A stretch of DNA of 64,000 bases. It comes from Ensifer sp. MPMI2T (GTDB taxonomy: Bacteria; Pseudomonadota; Alphaproteobacteria; Rhizobiales; Rhizobiaceae). The stretch is from the NCBI RefSeq assembly GCF_004827385.1, contig NZ_SRXN01000016.1:62001-126000 (forward strand), read 5' to 3'. Shown here piece after piece: positions 8,789 through 17,252 of the stretch (the first letter of the stretch is position 1; every line of letters starts with the position of its first letter). The notes beneath the pieces were generated by a model. The model saw only the letters and a program-made list of their open reading frames with translations, ran no database searches and was not told where the DNA came from. Both the position numbers and the translations under genes were made by a program.

Positions 8789-9598
8789 ATGGCATTGCGC
8801 ATAGTTTCGCTGAACGCATGGGGCGGCCGGGTGCATGCGCCGCTGATCGGCTATCTCGCAGAGATCGACGCGGATGTGCTGTGCCTGCAGGAGGTGACGC
8901 GCACGGCTCGCTCGAAGGCGGACTGGCTGGTCTATCGCGACCGCGGGCTCGAATTGCCACAGCGCGGCAATCTCTTCGACGAGATCGCCGGCGTCCTTCC
9001 GGGGCATGACGGGTTCTTTTGCCCCACGGCGAGGGGCGAGCTCTTCGACGGCGACGATGTGGTTCTCTCGGAGTTCGGGCTGGCGACCTTCGTGCGCAAG
9101 TCGTTGCCGGTCATCGGCCAGGCGCTCGACTTCGTCCACGGCGGCTTCTCGGCCGACCGCTGGGGCGCACATCCACGCGCGCGGAACGCTCATTGCCTGC
9201 GGCTGATGAACTACGATGACGGCTTCACCATCACCATCGCCCACATGCATGGCCTGCGCGACATTGCCGGCAAGGAGGACACGCCGGCGCGTCGCGCACA
9301 GGCGGAGGCGCTGGTGAGCCTGGTGCAGCGGGTCCAGCGCGACAACGAGCGGCTGGTTGTCTGCGGCGACTTCAACGTCCTGCCGGGAAGCGAAACTTTC
9401 GACGTGCTGGGAAAGCTCGGACTTACCGATCTCGTGACGTCACGCGGCTTCACGGATACCCGGACCTCCTATTATGAAAAGGAGAACCGCTTCGCCGATT
9501 ACCTGCTGGTGACGCCGGAGGTGAAGGTCATCCGCTTCGACGTGGTCGAAGAGCCGGAGGTTTCCGACCACCGGGCGCTGCTCGTCGAGGTGGGGTAG
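8789..9598 (+). CDS. Endonuclease/exonuclease/phosphatase (EEP) family hydrolase
   Basis: 269 residues. EEP-fold motifs are in order: IVSLNAWGG (Asn), DADVLCLQEV (metal Glu), VVCGDFNVLPGS (catalytic Asp/Asn) and EVSDHRALLVEV (final Asp-His). It should be a Mg-dependent phosphodiesterase or phosphatase; DNA, phosphoinositide or lipid substrates cannot be told apart from sequence. No signal peptide. The start at 8789 is chosen because GGAGGG lies 8-14 nt upstream; the open frame from 8753 has no better site. Confidence 0.88.
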   Translation: MALRIVSLNAWGGRVHAPLIGYLAEIDADVLCLQEVTRTARSKADWLVYRDRGLELPQRGNLFDEIAGVLPGHDGFFCPTARGELFDGDDVVLSEFGLATFVRKSLPVIGQALDFVHGGFSADRWGAHPRARNAHCLRLMNYDDGFTITIAHMHGLRDIAGKEDTPARRAQAEALVSLVQRVQRDNERLVVCGDFNVLPGSETFDVLGKLGLTDLVTSRGFTDTRTSYYEKENRFADYLLVTPEVKVIRFDVVEEPEVSDHRALLVEVG

Positions 9599-9670
9599 GC
9601 GAGCGGCGGGCGAGAGCGCCGTGCGTCTTTCCGGGTGCGCGAAAGCACTTCGAATTCCGCATTCAAGCGA

Positions 9671-10084
9671 TCACGCAGCGGCAACCGGCCGGATCTCCAC
9701 CGGAACGCCCTTTTTGAGCGTATTGGCGACCATGCAGATAGCCTTGGCGCGATCAATGATCGCCTGCGGATCGGAGCCGTCGAGCGTTTCGCAGCTGACC
9801 GACAGGGCTGCGGCCGTTGTCAGCAACGGCTCGCCTTCAAGCTCGACCGTGACGCTGACGGCGATCTTGCCGAGAGCGACGCCCATCTGGTGCGCGGCAT
9901 AACGAAGATCGTTGCAGAAGCAGCCGCCGAGCGCCAGCGCCAAAAGCTGCGCGCCATTGAATCCGAGTCCGCGGCCACCCGCCTTGCCCTCCGGCCGATC
10001 GACCACGATCGTATGGCTTCCCGCCCAGCCGATCGCTGCCTCCGTGCCTTCGACATTGCGCAATTCAACAGTCATGGACCCCAT
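9671..10084 (-). CDS. OsmC family peroxiredoxin-like protein
   Basis: 137 residues. Two cysteine motifs are visible: ALGGCFCND at about residues 52-60 and SVSCETLDG at about 97-105, the pair OsmC/Ohr proteins use to reduce organic hydroperoxides. The first cysteine context GGCFCND is atypical. The start at 10084 is supported by AGGAGG 7 nt upstream on the minus strand; an internal ATG three codons later is possible. It is convergent with the EEP-family gene. A second, clearly different OsmC gene lies at the right edge of the window. Confidence 0.85.
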   Translation of the reverse strand: MGSMTVELRNVEGTEAAIGWAGSHTIVVDRPEGKAGGRGLGFNGAQLLALALGGCFCNDLRYAAHQMGVALGKIAVSVTVELEGEPLLTTAAALSVSCETLDGSDPQAIIDRAKAICMVANTLKKGVPVEIRPVAAA

Positions 10085-10335
10085 CGTCTTTCCTCCTGTC
10101 GAGAGGTGGAGTTTAGTGCCGGACGGGAATAAACGTGAGCGCTTTTGTGCAGCCGCGGCGCCGCCCCGATGAGGGAAAACCGGCAGCCGGCGTGGTGCAG
10201 ACCACCCGCTCGATCAGCTTTGCCGCTACCCTAAGGGCCGTTGAAAAATTTCCCAGAAATTTTGCAAAGGGTGCTGGACAAGCCGGGCGAACGCCATTAT
10301 ACGCCCCACCAGACCGCAGCGACGCGGTTCTGGAC

Positions 10336-10411
<76 letters not shown>

Positions 10412-10798
10412 ATCTTTTCAATATGTTGCCGCAACCTTTTCATCTAATATGTTAATGCATTGGCCCTCGGGTAGCATCTGGGGTAACCAGAGACCGGCCA
10501 CCTGCAGCACCTCCGCCTTCGTTTTTTCTTTCGCTTGGTCGGCTTGCGGCTTCCAGTTCCTCGACTGCCACTTGGAGACGTTGCTCGGGCGTCATCGCGG
10601 ACTCGGCGATTGCGGCCGCCGACGAGCGGCACTATCCGACGCCCGGTTCCCGCCTAGGACTTTAGTCCGATAAAGAGATGGGCCCAAAGTCTTAGCCCAA
10701 TTTGGCCTTATCCCATTGAGCGCGTTCCGTAATCCTTGACTGCAACCTGTGCTGTGGGACCATTCAATCTTCTGGTTGTAGTGCGCAGGGAGGGGACA
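10412..10798. other. Gap after tRNA-Lys
   Basis: No confident gene. On the minus strand an ATG at 10595 opens a 48-codon frame (MTPEQRLQVAVEELEAAS…) that looks protein-like for its first 25 residues and then degenerates, so it may be a fragment. The rest shows no recognisable feature. Confidence 0.4.
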
Positions 10799-10963
10799 AT
10801 GAATTTCGACGATGACGTTGAACTGGCGCTCGCTCTGGCCTGCGAAGAACTCCAGATGACCCGAGATGAGATAATCCGCCTCATCCTTCGTGAGTGGCTG
10901 GAGCAGTACGGCTTTCTGTCCGACCGTGAGTCGGACGAGGGGAGCGGCGACGGAAGGGAGTAG
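10799..10963 (+). CDS. Small ribbon-helix-helix-like hypothetical protein
   Basis: 54 residues, MNFDDDVELALALACEELQ…, with a helix-turn-helix-like stretch MTRDEIIRLILREWLEQYG that resembles the C-terminal half of ribbon-helix-helix (CopG/Arc) repressors. A DNA-binding role is only suggested by that resemblance. The start at 10799 is fixed by GGGAGGGGA just upstream, rather than 10736 where the frame opens. It stands alone, with no toxin-like partner. Confidence 0.6.
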   Translation: MNFDDDVELALALACEELQMTRDEIIRLILREWLEQYGFLSDRESDEGSGDGRE

Positions 10964-11218
10964 TGCATAGTATAAGTCTCTTCCGTCGCCGACGAGGTAC
11001 AGTGACGTCGCGGGATCATGCCGAACCATCTCCGCGCGTTCGTTGCAGATCGCCCTGGCCTGCGACGACGTGCGCAAGAGCAGAGGCCTAAGGCGCGTCA
11101 ATCTATTCGCACGCGACGCGCCGCGGGGTTTTGTTGCGCGTCTGGGTGGCGGTCTAAATCGAACGGACTGGTCGCCACTCGCCGCTGTGCTATCCTCGGT
11201 CGTGAGGTAGGGCGCAAG

Positions 11219-11575
11219 ATGAATATCCTACGTGGCCTCTTTCGACTGTGGTTGATCGTCTCTGCGCTTTGGGTGCTGACACTGGTCGTCTACGTAGAAG
11301 TCGAAGGACGGCGGCGAGACGTGACGGATGGAGGCTCCATCTTCGTCAAGGGCTGGGAAGTGGTCACCGACGGCTGGAAAGCCGAGAAAGAGGTGGCGTC
11401 CCTAAGGGAAAGGGCCGCTGCATCTGGAAACGGGAGCGTTGTCGTGCCGGACGAGATTGAGAGCCGACTTCGAACCGGGAGGGAGGTGCAGAATACGGCT
11501 TTGCTTTTCGGCGGGATGCTGCTCGGGCCGCCCCTTATCCTGCTTGTGCTAGGGGCCTGGGTTATTCGTGGTTAG
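11219..11575 (+). CDS. Hypothetical protein with two membrane segments
   Basis: 118 residues. A hydrophobic helix at about 8-27 and another at about 97-115 flank a charged, helical middle portion (RRRDVTDGG…, EKEVASLRERAA). The predicted topology places the middle either wholly inside or wholly outside. No family recognised. ATG at 11219 follows GAGGTAGGG by 5 nt; the frame is open from 11018 but the upstream part is Arg-rich and shadow-like. It ends just before repeat DNA. Confidence 0.6.
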   Translation: MNILRGLFRLWLIVSALWVLTLVVYVEVEGRRRDVTDGGSIFVKGWEVVTDGWKAEKEVASLRERAAASGNGSVVVPDEIESRLRTGREVQNTALLFGGMLLGPPLILLVLGAWVIRG

Positions 11576-11593
11576 AGTGAGGTGTCGCGGCCA

Positions 11594-11830
11594 CTACAGC
11601 GCGGCGCGTCTTATCAGACGCCACAGTACACGACAGTAGTCAGCTTCTGCTCCCGCCCTGATTCCTGTGCTTGTCACAGGAATCCAGCCAGCCCAAGTCT
11701 TTGGGCTGAAAAGATTCTTCCGCGCCGCGGACGCGGCGCTGCTGGATCCCTGTGACAAGCACAGGGATGAGGGCGAAAAGGGCATCCGCCAAAGCCAATT
11801 GCATTACTGTCGTGTACTGTGATGAGACGC
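11594..11830. repeat. Repeat family A copy split by a palindromic insertion
   Basis: 'tacagcgcggcgcgtcttatcagacgc' (left part) and 'atgagacgcgcattg' (right part) are the two sides of a family-A hairpin. The 200-bp element at 11622-11821 separates them, with ATCAGACGC / ATGAGACGC (8 of 9 identical) repeated on both sides. Confidence 0.65.
11622..11821. mobile_element. MITE-like palindromic element (family C pair with 17-bp terminal inverted repeats)
   Basis: The ends CACAGTACACGACAGTA (11622-11638) and its exact reverse complement (11805-11821) form 17-bp perfect terminal inverted repeats. Inside, family-C copies lie head-to-head: attcctgtgcttgtcacagg at 11661 and its near-complement at 11750-11779. 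No coding capacity. Flanked by an imperfect 9-bp direct repeat, as expected of a transposed non-autonomous element. Confidence 0.7.
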
Positions 11831-11893
11831 GCATTGCCTCACAAAGGCCACGTTAATAGGCTCCACGCGCGGTCACCTGGCAAGGGAGCAATC

Positions 11894-13021
11894 ATGTCGA
11901 TCAAGGCGATAGACCATTCCGGTTTCCAGGAGACGGTCTCCGTTGTCCCAGCGGGTGAGGCTCCCAAGAAGATGGGGTCATCCTTTTTCCGGGGCAGTGC
12001 CAGCAATTTCAATCCGTACGGCTCCGATCACGTGAAGGACGACTTTGCGTCGCGATTCCTGTTGAAGGGTTGGACGCCGGATAAGCCATTCATCTCCCCC
12101 ACGACCAACGTTACCGCCTTCGGGTCGTGTTTTGCCGAGAACATCAGCAAGCACCTTGCGAAGCTGGGATTCGATGTATCGAAGAACCGCGATCGCGACA
12201 TCTATATTTCCTCGATGGGCGAGGGCCTAGTCAATGTCCACTCGATCGTCCAGCAGTTCCGCTGGGCGCTCGAAGGCATAGCGCCGCCCACGAACCTCTG
12301 GCACGGCTACAAGGCCGAAGAATTCGACCTGACGGAAGAGATCCGGACGCGCACCCGGGACGTGTTCCTAAAGACGGACGTCTTCATTCTGACGTTCGGC
12401 CTTTCGGAAATCTGGTACGACGAGTTGACCGGCGGCGTTTTCTGGCGTGCCGTTCCGATGAAGCACTACGATCCGAGCCGGCACAAATTCCGCGTTTGCA
12501 CCTTCGCCGAGACGAAGGCCTGCATCCAGGAGATCATCGACCTGATCGGCAAACACGTGCCTCAGGCGAAGATCGTCGTCACCGTCTCGCCGATTCCGCT
12601 CGTCGCCACATTCCGGCCAATCGCCTGCCTGACCGCCAATTCGGCCTCCAAGGCGATCATTCGGGCCGCCGTCGACGAGACGATCCGCGAGCGCGGCGAC
12701 GAATGGGCGGGCCGCCTTTATTATTTCCCCGCCTACGAGATCGTGAACGAGGCATTTCCGAACCGTTTCGTCGAAGATGGCAGGCACTTGCAAAACATGA
12801 TCGTGCCCGCGGTCATGAATTTGTTTCAGGCGACCTATTGCAACACCGACCTGACGATCGATGAGGCCGAGAAGATGCTGAAGGCCGCCCGGCTGCAATC
12901 GGCCAATACCCTGGACGGTCATGCGCTTTTTTCACAGGCAAGGTTTGGCTCGAGGGTCAGCGCGATCGTCCGGCGCCTTCTTGGTCGGAAGAAGGCCGCG
13001 TCGAATCCGAAGTCGCGCTAG
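11894..13021 (+). CDS. GSCFA-domain protein
   Basis: 375 residues. The family signature FGSCFAENIS is at 76-85. Further conserved pieces are LTFGLSEIWYD (about 178-188), TVSPIPLVATF (about 236-246) and a C-terminal HLQNMIVP. GSCFA proteins are SGNH-hydrolase-like and often sit in capsule or glycan clusters, where acyl-ester or glycan modification is suspected; no reaction is proven here. No signal peptide, so cytosolic. Start at 11894 follows GGGAGCAATC; the frame is open from 11819, inside the repeat. It heads a three-gene set with a sulfotransferase and a glycosyltransferase. Confidence 0.88.
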   Translation: MSIKAIDHSGFQETVSVVPAGEAPKKMGSSFFRGSASNFNPYGSDHVKDDFASRFLLKGWTPDKPFISPTTNVTAFGSCFAENISKHLAKLGFDVSKNRDRDIYISSMGEGLVNVHSIVQQFRWALEGIAPPTNLWHGYKAEEFDLTEEIRTRTRDVFLKTDVFILTFGLSEIWYDELTGGVFWRAVPMKHYDPSRHKFRVCTFAETKACIQEIIDLIGKHVPQAKIVVTVSPIPLVATFRPIACLTANSASKAIIRAAVDETIRERGDEWAGRLYYFPAYEIVNEAFPNRFVEDGRHLQNMIVPAVMNLFQATYCNTDLTIDEAEKMLKAARLQSANTLDGHALFSQARFGSRVSAIVRRLLGRKKAASNPKSR

Positions 13022-13405
13022 CAACTTCGCTAGGGCGAACGACGTTTGGCTGTCTCCGAAAATGCGAAAGCGCGCTTGTTTGGGCCAAGCGCGCTCCAGG
13101 CGAACGATCTACCGAAGGGGTGCCGGCACCCTCGATCGAACAGCTAAATATAGCACTGAATCGGGAGAGGAACAACGCGATGGGCCGTCTGATGGGATGC
13201 GCCGCTCCCGTAGGTCTGCCTCTCTGTCACAGGAGCCGCACCGCGTCGATGGCGCGAGGTCCTATCGCCGTCCGTGAGGGACGCGCCCTTTGCGTCGATC
13301 GACAGTTACGCAACTATTTTCTCCAGAAGATCGGGGCGGGGCGGCGGAAAATTGCCCATATTGACAACTAACCGCGCAGTTCGTGAACACCATAAAGGGA
13401 ACTTG
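13022..13405. other. Intergenic region with a hairpin
   Basis: No gene seen. 13069-13095 forms a 9-bp stem (AGCGCGCTT / AAGCGCGCT) with a 9-nt loop, 48 nt after the GSCFA stop; it has no T-run but may act as a terminator or processing site. The frame from 13274 into the sulfotransferase is not supported by a ribosome-binding site. Confidence 0.4.
13069..13095 (+). terminator. Possible hairpin terminator after the GSCFA gene
   Basis: Perfect 9-bp inverted repeat with a 9-nt loop. The absence of a following T-tract makes intrinsic termination uncertain. Confidence 0.35.
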
Positions 13406-14176
13406 ATGCGCGGATATCTGATCCTCTCCGAAGCAAGAAGCGGCTCAAGCTGGCTAAGCACTCTCCTCGGCCATTCCGGCGAAATGGGATTGCCGGCCGA
13501 GTGGCTGGCTCCGAAGGCCCATCGCCTCGATACCAAGGCCCTACCGTTCGACGCGTTCTTCGGGGAAATCATCCGGAAATCCTCGACCGCAAACGGGGCG
13601 TTCGGCATGAAGATCTTTCCGAACCAGATCTTCGTAACGCACGAGCGCTACGGCCGGGACTTCATCCGCCATTGCCTATCCGAGCACGAGACGGCGCTGG
13701 TCTTCCTTCGGCGCAGGGATACGCTGAGGCAGGCGATTTCCTTTGCGCGGGCGCGTCAGACGCGGGCCTTCGCCGCCCATCACGGAGCAAAGGCGGAGCC
13801 GCGCTACGACTTCGAACAGATCGCCCGCTGCTTTTTCTATGTCCGGGAAAGCTACAATTTCTGGCAGAGCTACCTTGAGCTTCTGGGTGCGCCGTTCATC
13901 GAATTTGCGTACGAGGATCTTGCCGGCGACCCGCACCCGTTCATCGCGCATATCGCGGAACACCTTGGCGTTTGCGCCCCGGCCAAGGCCGAAACGACCA
14001 TGGCCGTACAACGCGACGGCCTGACGGAGGAATGGATCGCGCGCTTCAACGAAGACTGCCGCGCCGGGGACCTGCTCAGGGCCTACGACCGTCGCAAACA
14101 CATTCCCGGCAAGTTGCGCAACTTCGTGAAACTGGCGTCCGGGAAGCTCGAGCCGCGCTACCCGTTCGCGTTCTAA
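13406..14176 (+). CDS. Stf0-family sulfotransferase
   Basis: 256 residues. The N-terminus LILSEARSGSSWLSTLL holds the PAPS 5'-phosphosulfate loop (R11-S15). A 3'-phosphate-binding segment FLRRRDTLRQAISFARA lies near residue 100. The family is typified by mycobacterial trehalose 2-sulfotransferase and by rhizobial sulfotransferases acting on surface glycans or lipids. It should transfer sulfate from PAPS to a carbohydrate hydroxyl in the cytosol; the acceptor is unknown. Start at 13406 follows AAAGGGAAC. Its neighbours (GSCFA, glycosyltransferase) suggest surface-glycan decoration. Confidence 0.88.
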   Translation: MRGYLILSEARSGSSWLSTLLGHSGEMGLPAEWLAPKAHRLDTKALPFDAFFGEIIRKSSTANGAFGMKIFPNQIFVTHERYGRDFIRHCLSEHETALVFLRRRDTLRQAISFARARQTRAFAAHHGAKAEPRYDFEQIARCFFYVRESYNFWQSYLELLGAPFIEFAYEDLAGDPHPFIAHIAEHLGVCAPAKAETTMAVQRDGLTEEWIARFNEDCRAGDLLRAYDRRKHIPGKLRNFVKLASGKLEPRYPFAF

Positions 14177-14280
14177 TGCATGTCGCCCAAAAGTGTAGAG
14201 CGGTTTTGGGACAACGACATGCATAAAAACAAGGACCTAAAGCGCGTCGCATGAGTCCGATTGAACGCGACGCGCTTTAG
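14176..14280. repeat. Repeat family B, full copy
   Basis: Begins 'atgcatgtcgcccaaaagtg', contains 'gcggttttggga', and ends with a perfect hairpin (CTAAAGCGCGTCGC … GCGACGCGCTTTAG, 14238-14280). It starts at the base where the sulfotransferase stop ends, so it may double as a 3' hairpin for that transcript. Other copies: 29598 and 44827. Confidence 0.85.
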
Positions 14281-14380
14281 GGAATGCGCGGTGAGGAAGA
14301 CCGTCGCCGCGGTCGGCCGAGTTGAATTCCGGTGACGATCCCGATAAACGCAGCTATCGCAGCGGCACCTGGAGCGGATT

Positions 14381-15433
14381 TTGAAGGATCTTCACTACCC
14401 TTTTCGTCTTTTCGACCATGAGAACGGGCGGGGTCAGCGAAGCCTTTTCGACCGGATCATCACCCGGTACGAATCCTTCAAGCTGGCCGCGCGCGAGCGC
14501 AAGCGCAAGCGCGCCATCGAGATGTCGTGCCTGAACGAGGGCGGTGCGCGGCCGCTCGGCCGGGACGACATTCCGGTCGTCTTCAACACGCATAACGACC
14601 TCAAGCTGATGCCGTCCTTTCTCGCCCACCACAGAAGGCTTGGCGTTACGCGCTTCATCTGCATCGACGACGTTTCATCCGACGGTACGCGCGAATATCT
14701 GCGGTCGCAGCCGGACGTGGATGTCTGGACCTCGCCGTTGCGCTACCGCGACGCCCGGCGCGGGCGTGAATGGCGCCAGACGTTGTTCGAGCGCTACGGC
14801 AAGGACCGGTGGTATCTCAACGTCGATTCGGACGAATTCCTGATCTACGACGATTGCGAGCGCCAGCCGCTCCGCAGTGTCATCCGGGCGCTCGAAGCGC
14901 GCGGCGAAAAGCGCCTCGCGGCCCCCATGCTCGACATGTACCCGGTTGGCCCGCTCGGTTCGGCGACGCTCGACGGCACCGATGCGCGGATGCCCTGGGA
15001 GATCGCCGACCACTTCGACGGCGCCGGCTACGAGATCACCTACACCAAGCGGGCGATCAGCATCACTGGCGGACCGCGCAAGCGCAAGTTCGCGCACGTG
15101 CTTGAACTCATGAAATATCCGCTGATCTTCTGGGACGAGGATTGCAGCCTGGGGGTCAGCATCCACCAGCCGCTTCCGTGCGAGCGAAATTTTCTGGCGA
15201 TCTCCGGCGTGCTGCTGCACTTCAAGTTCTTCTCCGACTACAAGGAGAAGATCGAGCACGCGGTGACGGACGGACAATATTTCGCCGGCGCCGCCGCCTA
15301 TCGCAAGATGCTGGACGATTTGCGGAAATCCGGCGAGTTCGACTTCCAGAGCCCGGACTCCGTGCGGTTTTGCGGCTCGAAGCAGTTGCGCGAACTGGGT
15401 TTCATTGCACCGATTTCGTTCCCGTCGGACTAA
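14381..15433 (+). CDS. Glycosyltransferase (GT2/GT92-like, DUF23-type)
   Basis: 350 residues from a TTG at 14381, which has GGAGCG 5 nt upstream; the first ATG (14522, residue 48) is the alternative start. The segment DIPVVFNTHNDLKLMPSFLAHHRRLGV is typical of family-2/DUF23 enzymes. The Asp-rich nucleotide-sugar/metal motif is YLNVDSDEFLIYDD (D149, D151), and ICIDDVSSDGT matches the nucleotide-binding region. No membrane helices are visible, so it is cytosolic or peripheral. It likely adds a sugar to a surface glycan together with the upstream sulfotransferase and GSCFA gene. Donor and acceptor cannot be deduced. Confidence 0.85.
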   Translation: MKDLHYPFRLFDHENGRGQRSLFDRIITRYESFKLAARERKRKRAIEMSCLNEGGARPLGRDDIPVVFNTHNDLKLMPSFLAHHRRLGVTRFICIDDVSSDGTREYLRSQPDVDVWTSPLRYRDARRGREWRQTLFERYGKDRWYLNVDSDEFLIYDDCERQPLRSVIRALEARGEKRLAAPMLDMYPVGPLGSATLDGTDARMPWEIADHFDGAGYEITYTKRAISITGGPRKRKFAHVLELMKYPLIFWDEDCSLGVSIHQPLPCERNFLAISGVLLHFKFFSDYKEKIEHAVTDGQYFAGAAAYRKMLDDLRKSGEFDFQSPDSVRFCGSKQLRELGFIAPISFPSD

Positions 15434-15502
15434 GACAGGTGTGCAACGCTACGCGAGGAGCAGCCGGAGTGGGCGCATCTCCATCTAAAGTTTGAGCGTT
15501 CT

Positions 15503-15552
15503 CGCGCCGCCGACGCGGCGCGGCTGGCAACTGTGACAGGCACAGGAATGAA
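15503..15552. repeat. Repeat family C, single copy
   Basis: Contains 'cgccgacgcggcgcggctgg' and a decayed 'ctgtgacaggcacaggaatga' end. It sits exactly where the DUF2280-like fragment loses its homology, so it may have caused or followed the disruption. Confidence 0.6.
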
Positions 15553-15589
15553 GTGCGCATGGCTAAGCGCCGGTGGCGCGGAACCGCCG

Positions 15590-15762
15590 CGAGAGCTTTT
15601 GCCTGCCGTTTGGTTGCGATCGTATCCCCCTACCGCTTGAGGGCTGATGACGACGTCGAACTCGGCCTTGACTGCCTTTGCGACCACCGCCGGACTATCG
15701 AAACAAGCGAGCGCCTGCGCGATGTAGGTTTTGACCTCATCTGAGTATTTCGGATTGGCCAT
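15590..15762 (-). pseudogene. DUF2280-family fragment (phage terminase-small-subunit-like)
   Basis: The first ~55 codons read MANPKYSDEVKTYIAQALAC…FDVVISPQAVGGYDRNQTAG, a good match to the N-terminus of DUF2280 proteins found in prophages. After the AGK the frame runs into SSRGGSAPPALS…, while a shifted frame gives KLSRRFRATGA and a stop. The distal part is therefore lost to a frameshift plus repeat insertion. Together with the GcrA-like gene and the tRNA fragments it indicates a decayed prophage or island. Confidence 0.65.
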
Positions 15763-15794
15763 CTCTCTATAAAGGCTCCATCAAGGTATGCTCT

Positions 15795-15998
15795 ATGCGG
15801 TCGCGTGCAATGATGATGGAGGCACAAGTGGAGGACCGTGAAATAGAGCGCCGTGCAAAGAAGCTCTGGGAGCTAGAAAACCCAGGGCGGCCATGGCAGC
15901 CTATCGCGCACCGGATTGAACCGGGGCAAGACCTCTCGACGGGAGCAAACGAAGAGGACCGGGAGCGTTACCGGCAGCGCGTTCGCGACGGCGAGTGA
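15795..15998 (+). CDS. Small charged hypothetical protein
   Basis: 67 residues (start 15795; the ATGs at 15810-15818 are alternatives). Sequence REIERRAKKLWELENPGRPWQPIAHRIEPG… is hydrophilic and helical, with a very faint resemblance to DUF2934-type small proteins. No known function. It lies in the phage-like remnant zone. Confidence 0.45.
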   Translation: MRSRAMMMEAQVEDREIERRAKKLWELENPGRPWQPIAHRIEPGQDLSTGANEEDRERYRQRVRDGE

Positions 15999-16004
15999 TC
16001 GGGA

Positions 16005-16217
16005 CTAGTCGATCCTAAGTTGGCAGGTGCCGCACGCATGTGCGATCTGCACTCTTGCGATCTCGGGTTTCTGGTTGGCTGCGTCGACCATGGCACGGGC
16101 AGCGGCGGCATCTGCGCCATCGTCTCTATCCATTCCGGCATGTCTTCGGCTGGGACGAAGGTCGGGAGGTTGATATCCCCAAACAAATCTGCCGGTGGTT
16201 GCGGTCTCATGTCGCAC
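16005..16217 (-). pseudogene. Possible frameshifted small gene
   Basis: Two overlapping minus frames each look protein-like in a different half. One begins MRPQPPADLFGDINLPTFVP…MPEWIETM; the other ends MVDAANQKPEIARVQIAHACGTCQLRID. A single frameshift near 16130 would join them. No family recognised; chance is possible. Confidence 0.3.
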
Positions 16218-16298
16218 CCACTTGCGCTGCCGCGCGCTTAGGCGAAGTTTTCGTGCCGTGGTTTTTCAGGACCGGCATGGGCTAACCTTGGGGGAAAT

Positions 16299-17043
16299 AT
16301 GCCGATTGAGCAGCAGTCAGTGCAGTCTCTCTTCATAGAGATGTTCTTCGATCAAACCCGGCTGAGTACAGGAACGGCGTTTATCGCCAACGCAGCGCGC
16401 GGCCGTGTTCTGATCACGAATAGGCACAATGTCACGGGCCGGAGGCAGGACAATAATCAGCCTCTCTCGCCACACGGCGGCGTCCCGAATAAAATTCGCG
16501 TCTGGCACAATGATATTGTCGGCCTTGGGAACTGGCGTTCGATCGACTACGCTTTGTACGACAACAATGATGTCTCGCTATGGGTGGAGCACCCCGTTCT
16601 TGGGGGGCGCGGCCGACTTTGTGGCGCTGCCGATTGACATTCCCGGCTTCGCCGCAGTCTACCCCTACGATTTGGCGGCTCCACAAGATGGGCTGTTAAT
16701 TCGAGCATCCGACCCACTAAGCATTATTGGCTTTCCTTTTGGACAAGCCGCGGGCGGGCTGTTCGGGATGTGGGTGACTGGTTTTGTAGCGTCGGAACTG
16801 GACGTCGATTTCGACGCTAAGCCTATCTTTCTGATCGATAGCCGCACGAGACCTGGTCAGTCTGGCTCTCCGGTTATTGCCGCTCGCCGGGGCATGGTCC
16901 ACCGCAAGAGCGGGAACATCGGCATGGGTGGTGAAGCTGTCGAGTTCCTTGGGATATACAGTGGGCGCATCAACGACCAGTCAGATCTAGGATTCGTTTG
17001 GAAACGGTCTGCTATCAAGGAACTTGTCGATATCATTCGGTAA
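16299..17043 (+). pseudogene. Trypsin-like serine protease split by a frameshift at a G6 tract
   Basis: ATG at 16299 follows GGGGGAAAT. The first frame carries the catalytic His in VLITNRHNVTG (H43). At 16602-16607 a run of six G shifts the reading. The continuation, one base off, reads GGAADFVALPIDIPGF (likely catalytic Asp) and later RPGQSGSPVI (catalytic Ser in GxSGSP), ending at 17043. Joined, the product is about 247 residues, the size of a single-domain trypsin-like peptidase without a signal peptide. The first frame stops at 16637. This is a true pseudogene, a slippage-regulated gene or a sequencing error in a homopolymer. The downstream frame is open from 16429. Confidence 0.75.
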
Positions 17044-17075
17044 TCGTAAACGGTTCTCGGAAGGGACCGTCGATC

Positions 17076-17135
17076 TGGTTGCAGGCCCGGGAATCGAACC
17101 CGGTCTCTCGTGGTTAGGAGCCACGCAGCTTACCG
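17076..17135 (-). pseudogene. 5'-truncated tRNA fragment, Arg (CCT)-like
   Basis: On the minus strand: D-arm end, a perfect anticodon arm CGTGG-CTCCTAA-CCACG (anticodon CCT), a T-arm CCGGG-TTCGATT-CCCGG, acceptor 3' strand GCCTGCA, discriminator A and CCA. The matching 5' acceptor strand (TGCAGGC) and 5' D-stem are absent upstream, so it is not a functional tRNA. It may be an integration-site remnant or a decayed phage tRNA. Confidence 0.6.
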
Positions 17136-17252
17136 TCTCCAATGAAGATCGTCTCTGATATGATCTGGTAACTTTTAGCGTGCCTTGCCTTTGCCCAGAG
17201 GCTGGGCGAACTTCCCATCTCGGGCATTCTTCACGACTGGCATTCGAGACCT

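Noticed and set aside
10592-11101. 169-codon minus frame around the small RHH-like gene
   Set aside because: Overlaps the plus-strand gene that has an SD; composition is shadow-like.
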